A DNA stretch of 64,000 nt. Source: Spirochaetales bacterium. GTDB lineage: Bacteria > Spirochaetota > Spirochaetia > DSM-2461. This document shows positions 41,566 through 50,762 of the stretch, piece by piece. The notes beneath the pieces were generated by a model. The model was not told the origin of the DNA. It did not search any database and was given only the letters and a program-made list of their open reading frames with translations. The position numbers were made by a program, and so were the translations under genes. The stretch's first letter is position 1, and each line of letters begins with the position of its first letter. Location: contig JAFGXR010000108.1 in assembly GCA_016936555.1 (NCBI GenBank), positions 143,569 to 207,568 of the forward strand, read 5' to 3'.

Positions 41566-42861
41566 ATGAGTTTTATTTCCAATATGCCAAAAGACAGGGA
41601 GATCATGCTGAAGAAAATCGGCGTGTCCTCTGTTGAAGAACTCTTTAAAGATGTTCCGGCGGACAAGAGGTTCCCGAAGGTCGAGATGCCCGCGCCCCTG
41701 TCTGAACCGGAAATCCTTCTGGAACTGTCCAGACTGTCGGCGAAGAATGCCAGCGCCGAGTGTTACGACTGGTTCCTCGGCGGAGGCGTCTATAATCACT
41801 TCGTCCCCTCTGTTATCGGCGCGCTGATCACCAGAGGGGAATTCCTAACAGCCTATACGCCTTATCAGCCCGAAGTCAGCCAGGGAACTCTCGAAGCCAT
41901 TTTCGAGTATCAGACCATGATTTCCGAGCTGACGGGAATGGATGTGGTCAACGCCTCCCACTACGACGGAGCCACGGCTCTGGCCGAAGCGGCGATTATG
42001 AGCGTCAGGTCAACCAGAAAGAGAAACAAGGTGGTTCTCGCGCCGGGGCTCCATCCCGAATACCGCGATGTTATCGAAACCTATTTCCAGGGGCTTGATA
42101 TGGAGCTTGCCGACGGAGAGATCGACGATCAGACCGCCGGTTACATCGTCCAGAATCCCACCTGGACCGGGGAAATCCTCGATGTGAAAGCCGAAGCCGC
42201 CAAAGCGCACGACGCAGGGGCCATGCTCATCGTCCACACCGATCCCATATCCCTCGGCGTTCTCGAGGCACCCGGTGCCTGCGGAGCCGATATCGTCACG
42301 GCGGAAGGGCAGAGCCTCGGCGTCGGGATGAACTGGGGCGGACCCATGCTGGGGATTTTCGCCACCACGGAAAAGAACATCAGAAAAATGCCCGGAAGAA
42401 TAATCGGGGAGACGGTGGACCACAACGGCAACAGGGGCTGCGTCCTCACCTTTGCGGCGAGAGAGCAGCATATCCGGCGGGAAAAAGCCACCAGTAACAT
42501 CTGTTCCAACCAGGGACTGGCCGCCCTTTCCGCCGCCATCTATCTGGCGGCGCTGGGTAAAAGCGGCTTCAGAAAAGTGGCGGAACTGAGCTGGCACAAG
42601 GCTCACTACGCGGCTTCTGAAATCGGAAAACTCGATGGTTTTTCCCTTAAGACAAAAGGACACTTCTTCAAGGAGTTCCTGGTGGAAACTCCCGTTGCCG
42701 CCGAGAGAATTTTCGCGCAGCTGAAAGACAAATTCATCCTGCCCGGACTGCCGGTGAGCCGTCTCGGCGGAGCGGATAACGAGCTTCTGGTCTGTGTGAC
42801 CGAAGTGAACAGCAAAGAGCAGATCGACCGCCTCGTCGCCGCTCTGAAGGAGGTGAAATAA
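41566..42861 (+). CDS. gcvPA: Glycine dehydrogenase (decarboxylating) subunit 1
   Basis: A 431-residue N-terminal half of the split P protein, which decarboxylates glycine and loads the aminomethyl group on GcvH. Visible family blocks: GAGVYNHF-like GGGVYNHFVPS (about 76-86), YTPYQPEVSQGTLEAIFEYQ (about 98-117), NASHYDGATALAEAA, and TAEGQSLGVGMNWGGPMLG (about 243-261). It forms an alpha2beta2 enzyme with GcvPB; the PLP lysine is in the other subunit. It starts 13 bases after gcvH and ends in a TAATG overlap with gcvPB. Confidence 0.97.
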   Translation: MSFISNMPKDREIMLKKIGVSSVEELFKDVPADKRFPKVEMPAPLSEPEILLELSRLSAKNASAECYDWFLGGGVYNHFVPSVIGALITRGEFLTAYTPYQPEVSQGTLEAIFEYQTMISELTGMDVVNASHYDGATALAEAAIMSVRSTRKRNKVVLAPGLHPEYRDVIETYFQGLDMELADGEIDDQTAGYIVQNPTWTGEILDVKAEAAKAHDAGAMLIVHTDPISLGVLEAPGACGADIVTAEGQSLGVGMNWGGPMLGIFATTEKNIRKMPGRIIGETVDHNGNRGCVLTFAAREQHIRREKATSNICSNQGLAALSAAIYLAALGKSGFRKVAELSWHKAHYAASEIGKLDGFSLKTKGHFFKEFLVETPVAAERIFAQLKDKFILPGLPVSRLGGADNELLVCVTEVNSKEQIDRLVAALKEVK

Positions 42862-44279
42862 TGAGTAATCTCTGGAAAATAAGCGGAGAGGGACGGAGCG
42901 CCGTCTATCTGCCTGGGCTCGATGTTCCCGAAACGCCCATTCCCGCCGAACTGAGAAGAGAGGAAGAACCGAATCTTCCCGAAGTGGCGGAAATGGACCT
43001 GGTGAGACACTACACAAATCTGTCGAGACGGAATTTCAGCATCGACACCCATTTCTACCCGCTCGGATCCTGCACCATGAAGTACAACCCCAAAGTCAAT
43101 GAAGTGACGGCAGCGCTGCCGGGTTTCCGGAACGCCCATCCCTATCAGGGAGATGAACTCTCCCAGGGTGCTATCGAGCTTCTTTACCGCATGCAGGAGC
43201 AGCTGTCAGCCATTTCCGGCTTTGACGCGACGAGCCTTCAGCCCGCTGCGGGGGCCCAGGGGGAACTGACCGGTATCCTCATGATCCGAAAATATCATGA
43301 AGAGAGGGGCGAACTGGAGAAAAGAAGGAAAATTCTCGTTCCCGACTCGGCCCACGGAACCAATCCGGCAACGGCGACCATGGCGGGTTTCCAGTCCAAA
43401 GAGATCCCTTCGGACAAGCACGGAAATATAGACCTGGCCGCTCTGAAGGCGGAATGCGATGAAACACTCGCCGGGATCATGATTACCAATCCGAACACCC
43501 TCGGTCTTTTCGAAGAGAACATCCTCGAAGTCATCGACGCGGTCCACAGGGCCGGCGGTATGGTTTACGGCGACGGGGCGAACTTCAACGCCGTCATGGG
43601 CATTGTCAAGCCGGGGGAACTGGGCTTCGACGTCATGCACTACAACGTCCACAAGACCTTTACAGGACCTCACGGAGGAGGCGGACCGGGAGCCGGTCCC
43701 GTCAGTGCCGGAGCGGCTCTCAAGGATTATCTTCCCGGACCCATCGCCTATAAAAAAGCCGATGGCTACGAGCTGAAACAGCCGCCGAAGACCATAGGCC
43801 GGATGAAGCTTTTCTATGGAAACTTCGGTATCCTGGTCCGCGGTTTCACCTATATCTCCATGCTGGGAGCCGCCGGTCTGCGGGACGTGACGGAAAATGC
43901 CGTTCTCAACGCCAACTATCTGAAAGCGCTGGTAGCGGAAAAATTCCCCGCTGCCTACGACAGGAGCTGCATGCACGAGTTCGTCACCAGAGGGGATATA
44001 GCCCCGGGCATCCACACGCTCGATATCGCGAAGAGGCTGATCGACTACGGATTCCATCCGCCGACGATCTACTTCCCCCTCATCGTTCCCGAAGCCATTA
44101 TGATCGAGCCGACGGAAACGGAGAGCCGCGAAACCATCGAGGCCTTTGCCGAGGCGATGAACAAAATCGCCGACGAGGCGGTCAATGCGCCGGATCTGCT
44201 CCACAATGCGCCGGCTTCCACGGCGGTCAAACGTCTGGACGAGGCGGGAGCTGTGAAAAAACCGGTTCTCCGGTACTGA
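42861..44279 (+). CDS. gcvPB: Glycine dehydrogenase (decarboxylating) subunit 2
   Basis: A 472-residue C-terminal half of the split P protein, holding PLP. The PLP lysine is in HYNVHKTFTGPHGGGGPGAG (about 261-280, Lys at about 266). Other blocks: FYPLGSCTMKYNPK (about 67-80), PAAGAQGELTG, DSAHGTNPATA, ITNPNTLGLFE and GDGANFNAVMG. Length fits the two-gene form found in many Gram-positive, archaeal and spirochaetal genomes. The ATG overlaps the gcvPA stop by one base (TAATG). A terminator follows 28 bases after the stop. Confidence 0.97.
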   Translation: MSNLWKISGEGRSAVYLPGLDVPETPIPAELRREEEPNLPEVAEMDLVRHYTNLSRRNFSIDTHFYPLGSCTMKYNPKVNEVTAALPGFRNAHPYQGDELSQGAIELLYRMQEQLSAISGFDATSLQPAAGAQGELTGILMIRKYHEERGELEKRRKILVPDSAHGTNPATATMAGFQSKEIPSDKHGNIDLAALKAECDETLAGIMITNPNTLGLFEENILEVIDAVHRAGGMVYGDGANFNAVMGIVKPGELGFDVMHYNVHKTFTGPHGGGGPGAGPVSAGAALKDYLPGPIAYKKADGYELKQPPKTIGRMKLFYGNFGILVRGFTYISMLGAAGLRDVTENAVLNANYLKALVAEKFPAAYDRSCMHEFVTRGDIAPGIHTLDIAKRLIDYGFHPPTIYFPLIVPEAIMIEPTETESRETIEAFAEAMNKIADEAVNAPDLLHNAPASTAVKRLDEAGAVKKPVLRY

Positions 44280-44307
44280 CAGCGATTGTGAACAAATGTT
44301 AATATGG

Positions 44308-44340
44308 AGAGGCGGGATTTTTATTAATTCCGCCTCTTTT
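44308..44340 (+). terminator. Intrinsic terminator of the gcv operon
   Basis: AGAGGCGG (44308-44315) pairs with CCGCCTCT (44330-44337) around a 14-base A/T-rich loop, followed by a TTTTATTTG tract. Confidence 0.85.
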
Positions 44341-44384
44341 ATTTGTTATAATTGATTCAGGAAGTAATAAAAGGAGATCCGACT

Positions 44385-44600
44385 ATGTGGAATATGAGTC
44401 TATGGGCGATGATCGTCCTGGTCGTACTGATCGGCGCGGTTAGCGAGATGTACAGAGCGAAATTAAAAAATAATAATAAAGAAGCGGATAAGCTTCGCGA
44501 CGAAATGGCGGAACGCATGAGCCGCCTGGAAGAGAGAATGGCTAATGTAGAGACTATCCTTTTTGAAAAGGAAAAGGCTGACCGCTACAATAACCTATAA
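44385..44600 (+). CDS. PspB-like small membrane protein
   Basis: A 71-residue protein: one N-terminal membrane segment (MWNMSLWAMIVLVVLIGAV) followed by a charged coiled coil ending RLEERMANVETILFEKEKA. Size, order and the closing RLEERxxNxExIL pattern resemble phage-shock protein B, where the cytosolic coiled coil controls envelope-stress signalling with PspC. No pspA or pspC gene is nearby. GGAG lies 8 bases before the ATG at 44385; an upstream in-frame ATG at 44352 would begin inside the likely promoter (TATAAT at 44347). The GH31 gene starts 13 bases after its stop. Confidence 0.7.
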   Translation: MWNMSLWAMIVLVVLIGAVSEMYRAKLKNNNKEADKLRDEMAERMSRLEERMANVETILFEKEKADRYNNL

Positions 44601-44613
44601 AAAGGATGCAGAT

Positions 44614-46935
44614 GTGTATTTTCATAAAATAGACAATCCTATGAATTTCCGCTTTCCCGGTCTGGAGGGCGGTTTTTTTCGCATAGGAGAAATCGGGGAA
44701 GGCGTTTTCAGCCTATCCGTCGAAGAATCCCGCTGGGAGGAAACAGGTTCCTATGCCCCTTTCTTTGAGGAGTCCCTGAAGGAAACCGACAGCCTGGCGG
44801 TTCTGAGGGAAAAGGACGGAGAGATCGAGTTCTCCTACGACGGCCAGGTCCTGCTGAAATCGAAACCGGGAGAGGGTTTCGGTGTCTGCGGGAGGAAATG
44901 GCTTTTCGCCTTCGATTATTCCGATGACCTCCATTTCTACGGAATGGGGGAGAAGAGCAACGGCTTCGAGAAAAGCGGCATTAAAACCAAATTCTGGAAT
45001 ACCGATGTCTGGAGCGATTTTCCCGTTCCCGAAGTCATGTTCCATTCTACCGATCCCATGTACCTCTCTGTTCCCTATCTCCTCATAAAGAGAGGCGATA
45101 ACTGGTTCGGAATCCTGGTGGATAATCCCTATCCCGTTTTTATGGCGACCGGCGCCGAAGAGATGATCGCCAAACAGAACCAGTCCGATACGACCAAGGA
45201 TTTCTATCTCGGTTCGACCGACGGAAAGCCCCGCCTCTATTTTATTTCCGGTAAAAATCCCGCCGATGTGACGGGAAAACTCCAGCGGCTTTGCGGAACC
45301 ACGGAACGTCCGCCCCTCTGGAGCCTGGGTTATCATCAGTGCCGCTGGGGATACAAATCCTATGAAGACCTGAAAGAACTGGATGAGAAATTCACTGAGC
45401 ATCAGATCCCCTGCGACGGACTCTGGCTCGATATCGATTATATGACGGGGTTCCGGGTGTTCACCTGGAACGAAGAGCATTTTTCCAATGTCAAAGAGCA
45501 GATCGCCGGACTCAATGAATCGGGGCGGCAGGTTGTTCCCATCCTCGATCCCGGTGTCAAACGCGATCCCGGATTTTCTGTATACCGCGACGGGAGGGAG
45601 AAAAATATTTTCTGCCTCAACAGCGAGGGACTCGAGTATACGGGCTTCGTCTGGCCGGGAGAAACCATGTTTCCCGATTTCTCCCTGGAGGAAGGGCGGC
45701 AGTGGTGGGCCGATCAGGTGGCCCGGTTCGCTTCGGCGGGGATCAAAGGGGTCTGGATCGATATGAACGATCCCTCCACGGGAAGCTCGGAAAACAACGA
45801 GATGAAATTCCGGAGGGGAGAGCGGGAGCACGACTGGTTTCACAACCAATACGCTCTCGGGATGCAGGATGCGACCTATCGGGGGCTGAGAGCGGCCAAT
45901 CCCGGAAACCGCCCCTTTATTATGAGCCGCAGCGGCTTTACCGGCACCAGCCGGTGGTCCGCCATCTGGACTGGCGATAACTATTCCAATTATCACAATC
46001 TGCAGCAGAACATTGAAACGGCTCTCAATCTCTCCATTTCATCGGTTCCCTTAATCGGCTCCGATGTTCCGGGATTCGGCGGCGATGCCACGGAAGAGCT
46101 GATGATCAGCTGGCACAAGGCGGCTTTTCTGGCTCCCATTCTGAGAAACCACAGTCTGAAGGATACGCGGAACCAGGAGCCCTGGGCTTTTGATGACAAA
46201 GTTCTCGATATCGTCCGTTATTATATCCGCCAGCGCTATAAACTGCTTCCCTATCTCTACAATCTCTTTATCGATCAGGAGACATCGGGACAGCCGCTGC
46301 TGAGGCCCCTTTACTATCACGCCGGGAAGGAAGAGATGGAAAGCCTTCTCTATATCGGCGATCAGTTTTACGTCGGGCCTTCGATCATGCAGGCTCCCGT
46401 TCTCAAGGAGGGGGAGAAGGGGAGAGACTTCTATCTGCCCATGGGCCGGTGGTTCGATGTGCAGAGCGGTTCCTGGAAAGAGGGAGGAGAGATTCTGTCG
46501 TTCAGCGACAGCTCCGATGAAAAAACGCCCCTTTTTATCCGTGACGGCGCGGTCATTCCCATGCAGCCCGGCGAGAGAACCGATAACAATTCCGATCTTT
46601 CGGTCGTGGAATTCCACATATTTGCGGACCGTCAGTCCGGCCATCTGGAATACGTCTACACCTACGATAAGGGAGACGGCTACGAATACAGGGAGGGCGG
46701 GCAGAGCCGCTTTACCATTAAAGGCGAAGTCAACGACGACACGCTCGAACTGGAGCTGATTCCCCAGGAGAGCGGATACCGGCCCTGCCGGATGGAATTT
46801 GTGCTTTACAGCCCTTTTGCCCGGGTTCTGCTGACCAGCGAGGGCGGAGTTAAAGTTCTGGAGATGAAAAAACACGAATGGATGTTTGCCGCTTCCGCCC
46901 AGAAGTGCTGGAGGTCCGAAGCCCTTCAGTTATAG
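44614..46935 (+). CDS. GH31 family alpha-glucosidase
   Basis: A 773-residue cytosolic glycoside hydrolase (no signal peptide). The substrate-binding region DGLWLDIDYMTGFRVFTWNE is followed by the nucleophile D383 in GVWIDMNDPS, then acid/base D455 in WTGDN. The N-terminal beta domain (YGMGEKSNGFEKSG) and the C-terminal distal beta domains are complete. It should release glucose from maltose, isomaltose or related alpha-glucosides; xylosidase activity is less likely, but not excluded. The start is GTG at 44614, with AAGGA 7 bases upstream; an ATG at 44563 would overlap the preceding gene, and an ATG at 44641 is internal. It ends tail-to-tail with the large phosphatase gene. Confidence 0.94.
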   Translation: MYFHKIDNPMNFRFPGLEGGFFRIGEIGEGVFSLSVEESRWEETGSYAPFFEESLKETDSLAVLREKDGEIEFSYDGQVLLKSKPGEGFGVCGRKWLFAFDYSDDLHFYGMGEKSNGFEKSGIKTKFWNTDVWSDFPVPEVMFHSTDPMYLSVPYLLIKRGDNWFGILVDNPYPVFMATGAEEMIAKQNQSDTTKDFYLGSTDGKPRLYFISGKNPADVTGKLQRLCGTTERPPLWSLGYHQCRWGYKSYEDLKELDEKFTEHQIPCDGLWLDIDYMTGFRVFTWNEEHFSNVKEQIAGLNESGRQVVPILDPGVKRDPGFSVYRDGREKNIFCLNSEGLEYTGFVWPGETMFPDFSLEEGRQWWADQVARFASAGIKGVWIDMNDPSTGSSENNEMKFRRGEREHDWFHNQYALGMQDATYRGLRAANPGNRPFIMSRSGFTGTSRWSAIWTGDNYSNYHNLQQNIETALNLSISSVPLIGSDVPGFGGDATEELMISWHKAAFLAPILRNHSLKDTRNQEPWAFDDKVLDIVRYYIRQRYKLLPYLYNLFIDQETSGQPLLRPLYYHAGKEEMESLLYIGDQFYVGPSIMQAPVLKEGEKGRDFYLPMGRWFDVQSGSWKEGGEILSFSDSSDEKTPLFIRDGAVIPMQPGERTDNNSDLSVVEFHIFADRQSGHLEYVYTYDKGDGYEYREGGQSRFTIKGEVNDDTLELELIPQESGYRPCRMEFVLYSPFARVLLTSEGGVKVLEMKKHEWMFAASAQKCWRSEALQL

Positions 46936-49900
46936 GTTGTCACGCGGTTTTCCTTTCTGCTGAGTTTCAGGATAACCGCGTTTCCCTTTTCATTGTATTC
47001 CAGTGAATCGGTGAACTGTTCGGCGATGACGATGCCCCTGCCGTGGGTGTATTCCTCTTCCACATCCCTCCGGAGGATCGATTCGATATTGCCGATCGGA
47101 TCAATGAGGGAGCTGCGGTCAAAGCCCTCTCCCTCATCTTCCAGGGAAATCCGGCAACCTGAGCAGTCTATATGACTTTTTATCAGAATCTTTCTCTGCT
47201 TATCGCCCTTGTTCCCGTGATGGAAGGCGTTGAGATAGAGTTCTCTCAGGACAATATCGGTTCTGGAAATCTCGTCATCTTTGAAATCCATCGTTTCGAG
47301 GTCTTTTCGGATCTGTTTGAGAAAATCATTCAGTTCCTCTTCTCCCGAGTATTCGGACTCCCTGACCTGAGGCTCCTGAAACTGCAGGGATATCAGCGTC
47401 AGGTCATCCTCAAGGGGAAGCCGGTGACTCATGGCTTCCATGCGGTCTATAAGGGCATGGAAGCTGCGGCTGTTGGTTGCGTTTTCCTCTTTGAGGATTT
47501 CCATCAGTCTGTCGTAACCCAACCTGGTATTGTGATCGATCTTCATTTCCGGCAGGGCATCGGAAAAAAAGAGGAGGCGATCGCCCGATTCGAGCTGAAA
47601 TGTTTTCATTTCGTATTCCGGTTCTTCAAAATAGGCGATGTGCATTCCCGAGGCTTTTTCCAGCTGGAACACATCATTCCCCCGGATCAGAAAAGGCAGT
47701 TCTCCGTTGGCATTGGAATATCGGATCTGTCCATTGGTTTCATCTATGACCATGGCCGTCATTGTGGGAAACTGATCATCATCAGCCATCCGGTAGAAGT
47801 CGCGACTGATATCCCGGAGAAATATATCGGTTTCTCCGTTCAGCAGCCGGTCCAGATGAGGGTCTATCAGGCTTGAGAGCAGGGAGGCATCCATGGAGGC
47901 TTTCAGACCGTGATCCGTACAGTCACCGATTACAATCATCAGTTTCTTTTCATACCGGTTGGAAATGATGCGGAAAAAGTCGCCTCCCAGGGTTTCGCAG
48001 GGGAGAAAGAGGGCTTTGACGGTCAGTTTCTCCAGAATGGGGAGAGTTTTCTGAATAAAGCTCTTCTGGAGAAGGGTCGCTTTGTTCAGCATCTGTTTTT
48101 TTTCAGCGAGGTCTTTTTCTATGCGCCGTTCGTTTTCCAGTTGTTCCCGGATATCGGTCATAGACCATAACAGGCCGATAATGGTCCCCTTTTCATCGCG
48201 GAACGGTGATGTTCTGAGCAGAACGGGCAGAACATCATTGTTCTCTTTGAACACATGGACCCTGCCCTGCCAGATGGATCCGCTGTCTACCGTTTCCAGT
48301 ACGGCATCGACAATATCCGGTTCATCGAAGAGAAGATCCGTCGGCAGCATGGCCAGCCTCTCGATGGTAAATCCGAAAAGCGAGGTAAAGGTGCTGTTAA
48401 TATAAAAGAAATCTCCGGTCAGGGTTGAAATGGCAATGGCGTCACTCGAATTGTTAACCGCGTGTTTGATCAAGGTCAGCTGATCATTGATATTCTGGGT
48501 TTCTCTCCGGGCGATTTCAGCGTCCTCCACAAGACTGAGAGCGTTCCGCCGCGACTCTTCCGGCGATATCCTTCCGGGACGGTGCATTCCCTGTTCATGA
48601 GAATCGATCGTTTCCCGGTATTTATCCTTTCCGCCCGATTCTCTCAGGAGCCGGTTTACCTCACCCTTCATCTCCCTGATTCTGACTTCTCTTCCCTCCA
48701 TAATGTTATTGGCCCTTTCCGCCTGTTCCAGAGCCGACTGGAGAATTTCCGTCGTCTTGTCGTTCTGTATGACCTGTGATGTGAGTTTGGCAATGGTTTC
48801 AAGGTAAAAGTCCTCTTCCTGATCGGGGAGACCCCGGGAAAACAGGGACATGATTCCGATGGAATTCATTTCACCGTCCATGAGTACATAAACCAGATGG
48901 TTGAGAATCCTGTCGTTCTCCAGCAGGTCGTGACCGGGCTCAATCACATTCCGGGATTTCTTTTCACCGCGCAGGAGAACCTCATCTATCCGGAACTCCA
49001 TAGCGCCGATATTCATCAGTTTCTCCGAAGAATAGAGCATGCTGCTGCTGAAGGCGGCCAGCTTCAGACAGGTATATCTGTTGCCGCAGCGGTTGTACCG
49101 TCTTTTGCCATTGGAGAAGAGGCATCCCTCGGGGCATCTGATCTCTCCCGGTTCATAGAGCCAGATAGCGGCTATTTCGCATTGAAGAACTTCATAAACC
49201 GTCATGGTGATGCGGCTGAACTTTTCAGATAAAGCTATCTGTTCCAGAAGGGCCGACTGAAGGGCATTGAGTTTTTCAATCCGGCTCTCCTTGAGCTTCT
49301 TTTCGGTGATATCGGAGAGAATCCCTATAAGGCGCTTTTCTCCGATCATTCTGCTGCGTGCCTGGAGCCATATATACTGACCGTCTTTTCTTCTGAACCG
49401 GAATTCCGGATATTCCTCAGAGCGGTAGGAACCGGAGAGAAGGGTCAGAATCAGTTTATTCGTATCGGCCAGGTCTTCGGGATGTACTCTGTCGCGGAAA
49501 GCTCTCGCGCTTCGGGGAAATCCCTCTTCTCCATAGCCGGTTATGGCAAAAAACTCATTGCTGAAGTCAATACGCCCTTTTTCCAGATCCAGGACCCAGA
49601 TTCCCATATGGGCAACAGAAACGGAGAGTTTCAGCAGTTCTTCGCTGGCTCTGATCTGTTTATTGAGTTCTCTGGATTCCTTATATGATAGCTGGGTATC
49701 CTCCATTATGCTCAGGAGCATTTTTTTGTGCTCCTTCAGATTGGCCAGAGCTCTGGTTTTCTCCCGCTCGACCGTTTTTATCGGACTGATATCCATTATG
49801 GTTTCTACGAGGATTTCCCTTCCCTGTATTTTGACGGGGCGCGCTGTTTTCAGCACTGTAATTTTTGTGCCGTCCCGTCTTTCGAGCGTTTCCTCTTCCC

Positions 49901-50762
49901 GGTTCAAAGTAAAGAGGCCATTGCCTCTCGGGCAGCTCGAGCCGTTGGATGAACAGAAAATCCCGAGACATTCCCGTCCCGCCAGCTCTTCAGCCGGTAC
50001 GCCGCAGAGGACCGAAGCCGACTGATTGGCGAAAAGGATGGTCCTTTCTTCAGGTTCAATAAGTATGAGTCCAATGTCTATAAACTTGAGTATGTCGAAA
50101 ATGTGGCTCGAGCGCCTTTCATCTTCCGTTCTCAGTTCCAGGAGATCTTTATAAATGACATCGAGAATATCTTTGAACGGTTTCAGCGGGTTGTCCCCGT
50201 CCGGCTGCCATAAGCTCAGTCTGTCGTCAAGCTCATCCCAGAGAATCCTGGTCGCATAATCCACCGCAAGTCTTAACTCATCCTCGCTGATCCTGTAGAT
50301 ATTCTTTTTGTTTCTGATAGTTCCGATCTCTTTTTTTCCGTCCGAAGCCAGCAACGCCGCGGCTTTTGTTACGGCTTCCTCAATCGAGCCCATAATTTCG
50401 AAGACAAAAAATTTTTTCAGGTTCCGGTAGCCCATTTGCGAAAGCGGGGCGAGCCAGAAAGGGGTTTCGCAGAAATAAATGGCCAGATAGTTTTCCTTAT
50501 GCTCCTCCAGAAAAGCCAGATGTTTTTTCATCTCCGATTTTGAAGTTGTCCCCTTCAGTCCGGCGAAACTGCGTATTTCAATATAAGGCTTTTTTATAGA
50601 GGCATTTTTGAGGAATTCCAGAATCAGTTCGCCGTATCGATCTGATTTAAACTCGGAAAGATCTCCCTTGTTTTGAACCAGCACAGTCGATTCGTTTACT
50701 TTTGTGAAGTTGATAAAGTAGTTTTCCGAAATGGCAATATCCCTGTATCCGAAGGTCATCAT
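46926..50762 (-). CDS. Multidomain PAS/GAF sensor with PP2C phosphatase and anti-sigma-type kinase domain
   Basis: A 1278-residue cytosolic signalling protein. Order: an N-terminal alpha/beta domain (about 10-135) that may be STAS-like; PAS1 (about 225-330) with C265, C270 and C277; PAS2 (375-490); GAF (505-665) with C543, C547, C559 and C565; a signalling coiled coil (670-715); PAS3 (765-875); a SpoIIE-type PP2C phosphatase (905-1130) with metal residues in GGDFF (926-930), IGDCTDHG (945-952) and EDD (1118-1120); and an RsbW-like HATPase (1145-1270) with NAFHHGN and GRGIVI. Together these suggest control of a sigma factor by partner switching. The HATPase lacks a recognisable downstream sigma gene. 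It overlaps the upstream sensor gene by 4 bases. Confidence 0.9.
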   Translation of the reverse strand: MMTFGYRDIAISENYFINFTKVNESTVLVQNKGDLSEFKSDRYGELILEFLKNASIKKPYIEIRSFAGLKGTTSKSEMKKHLAFLEEHKENYLAIYFCETPFWLAPLSQMGYRNLKKFFVFEIMGSIEEAVTKAAALLASDGKKEIGTIRNKKNIYRISEDELRLAVDYATRILWDELDDRLSLWQPDGDNPLKPFKDILDVIYKDLLELRTEDERRSSHIFDILKFIDIGLILIEPEERTILFANQSASVLCGVPAEELAGRECLGIFCSSNGSSCPRGNGLFTLNREEETLERRDGTKITVLKTARPVKIQGREILVETIMDISPIKTVEREKTRALANLKEHKKMLLSIMEDTQLSYKESRELNKQIRASEELLKLSVSVAHMGIWVLDLEKGRIDFSNEFFAITGYGEEGFPRSARAFRDRVHPEDLADTNKLILTLLSGSYRSEEYPEFRFRRKDGQYIWLQARSRMIGEKRLIGILSDITEKKLKESRIEKLNALQSALLEQIALSEKFSRITMTVYEVLQCEIAAIWLYEPGEIRCPEGCLFSNGKRRYNRCGNRYTCLKLAAFSSSMLYSSEKLMNIGAMEFRIDEVLLRGEKKSRNVIEPGHDLLENDRILNHLVYVLMDGEMNSIGIMSLFSRGLPDQEEDFYLETIAKLTSQVIQNDKTTEILQSALEQAERANNIMEGREVRIREMKGEVNRLLRESGGKDKYRETIDSHEQGMHRPGRISPEESRRNALSLVEDAEIARRETQNINDQLTLIKHAVNNSSDAIAISTLTGDFFYINSTFTSLFGFTIERLAMLPTDLLFDEPDIVDAVLETVDSGSIWQGRVHVFKENNDVLPVLLRTSPFRDEKGTIIGLLWSMTDIREQLENERRIEKDLAEKKQMLNKATLLQKSFIQKTLPILEKLTVKALFLPCETLGGDFFRIISNRYEKKLMIVIGDCTDHGLKASMDASLLSSLIDPHLDRLLNGETDIFLRDISRDFYRMADDDQFPTMTAMVIDETNGQIRYSNANGELPFLIRGNDVFQLEKASGMHIAYFEEPEYEMKTFQLESGDRLLFFSDALPEMKIDHNTRLGYDRLMEILKEENATNSRSFHALIDRMEAMSHRLPLEDDLTLISLQFQEPQVRESEYSGEEELNDFLKQIRKDLETMDFKDDEISRTDIVLRELYLNAFHHGNKGDKQRKILIKSHIDCSGCRISLEDEGEGFDRSSLIDPIGNIESILRRDVEEEYTHGRGIVIAEQFTDSLEYNEKGNAVILKLSRKENRVTTYN

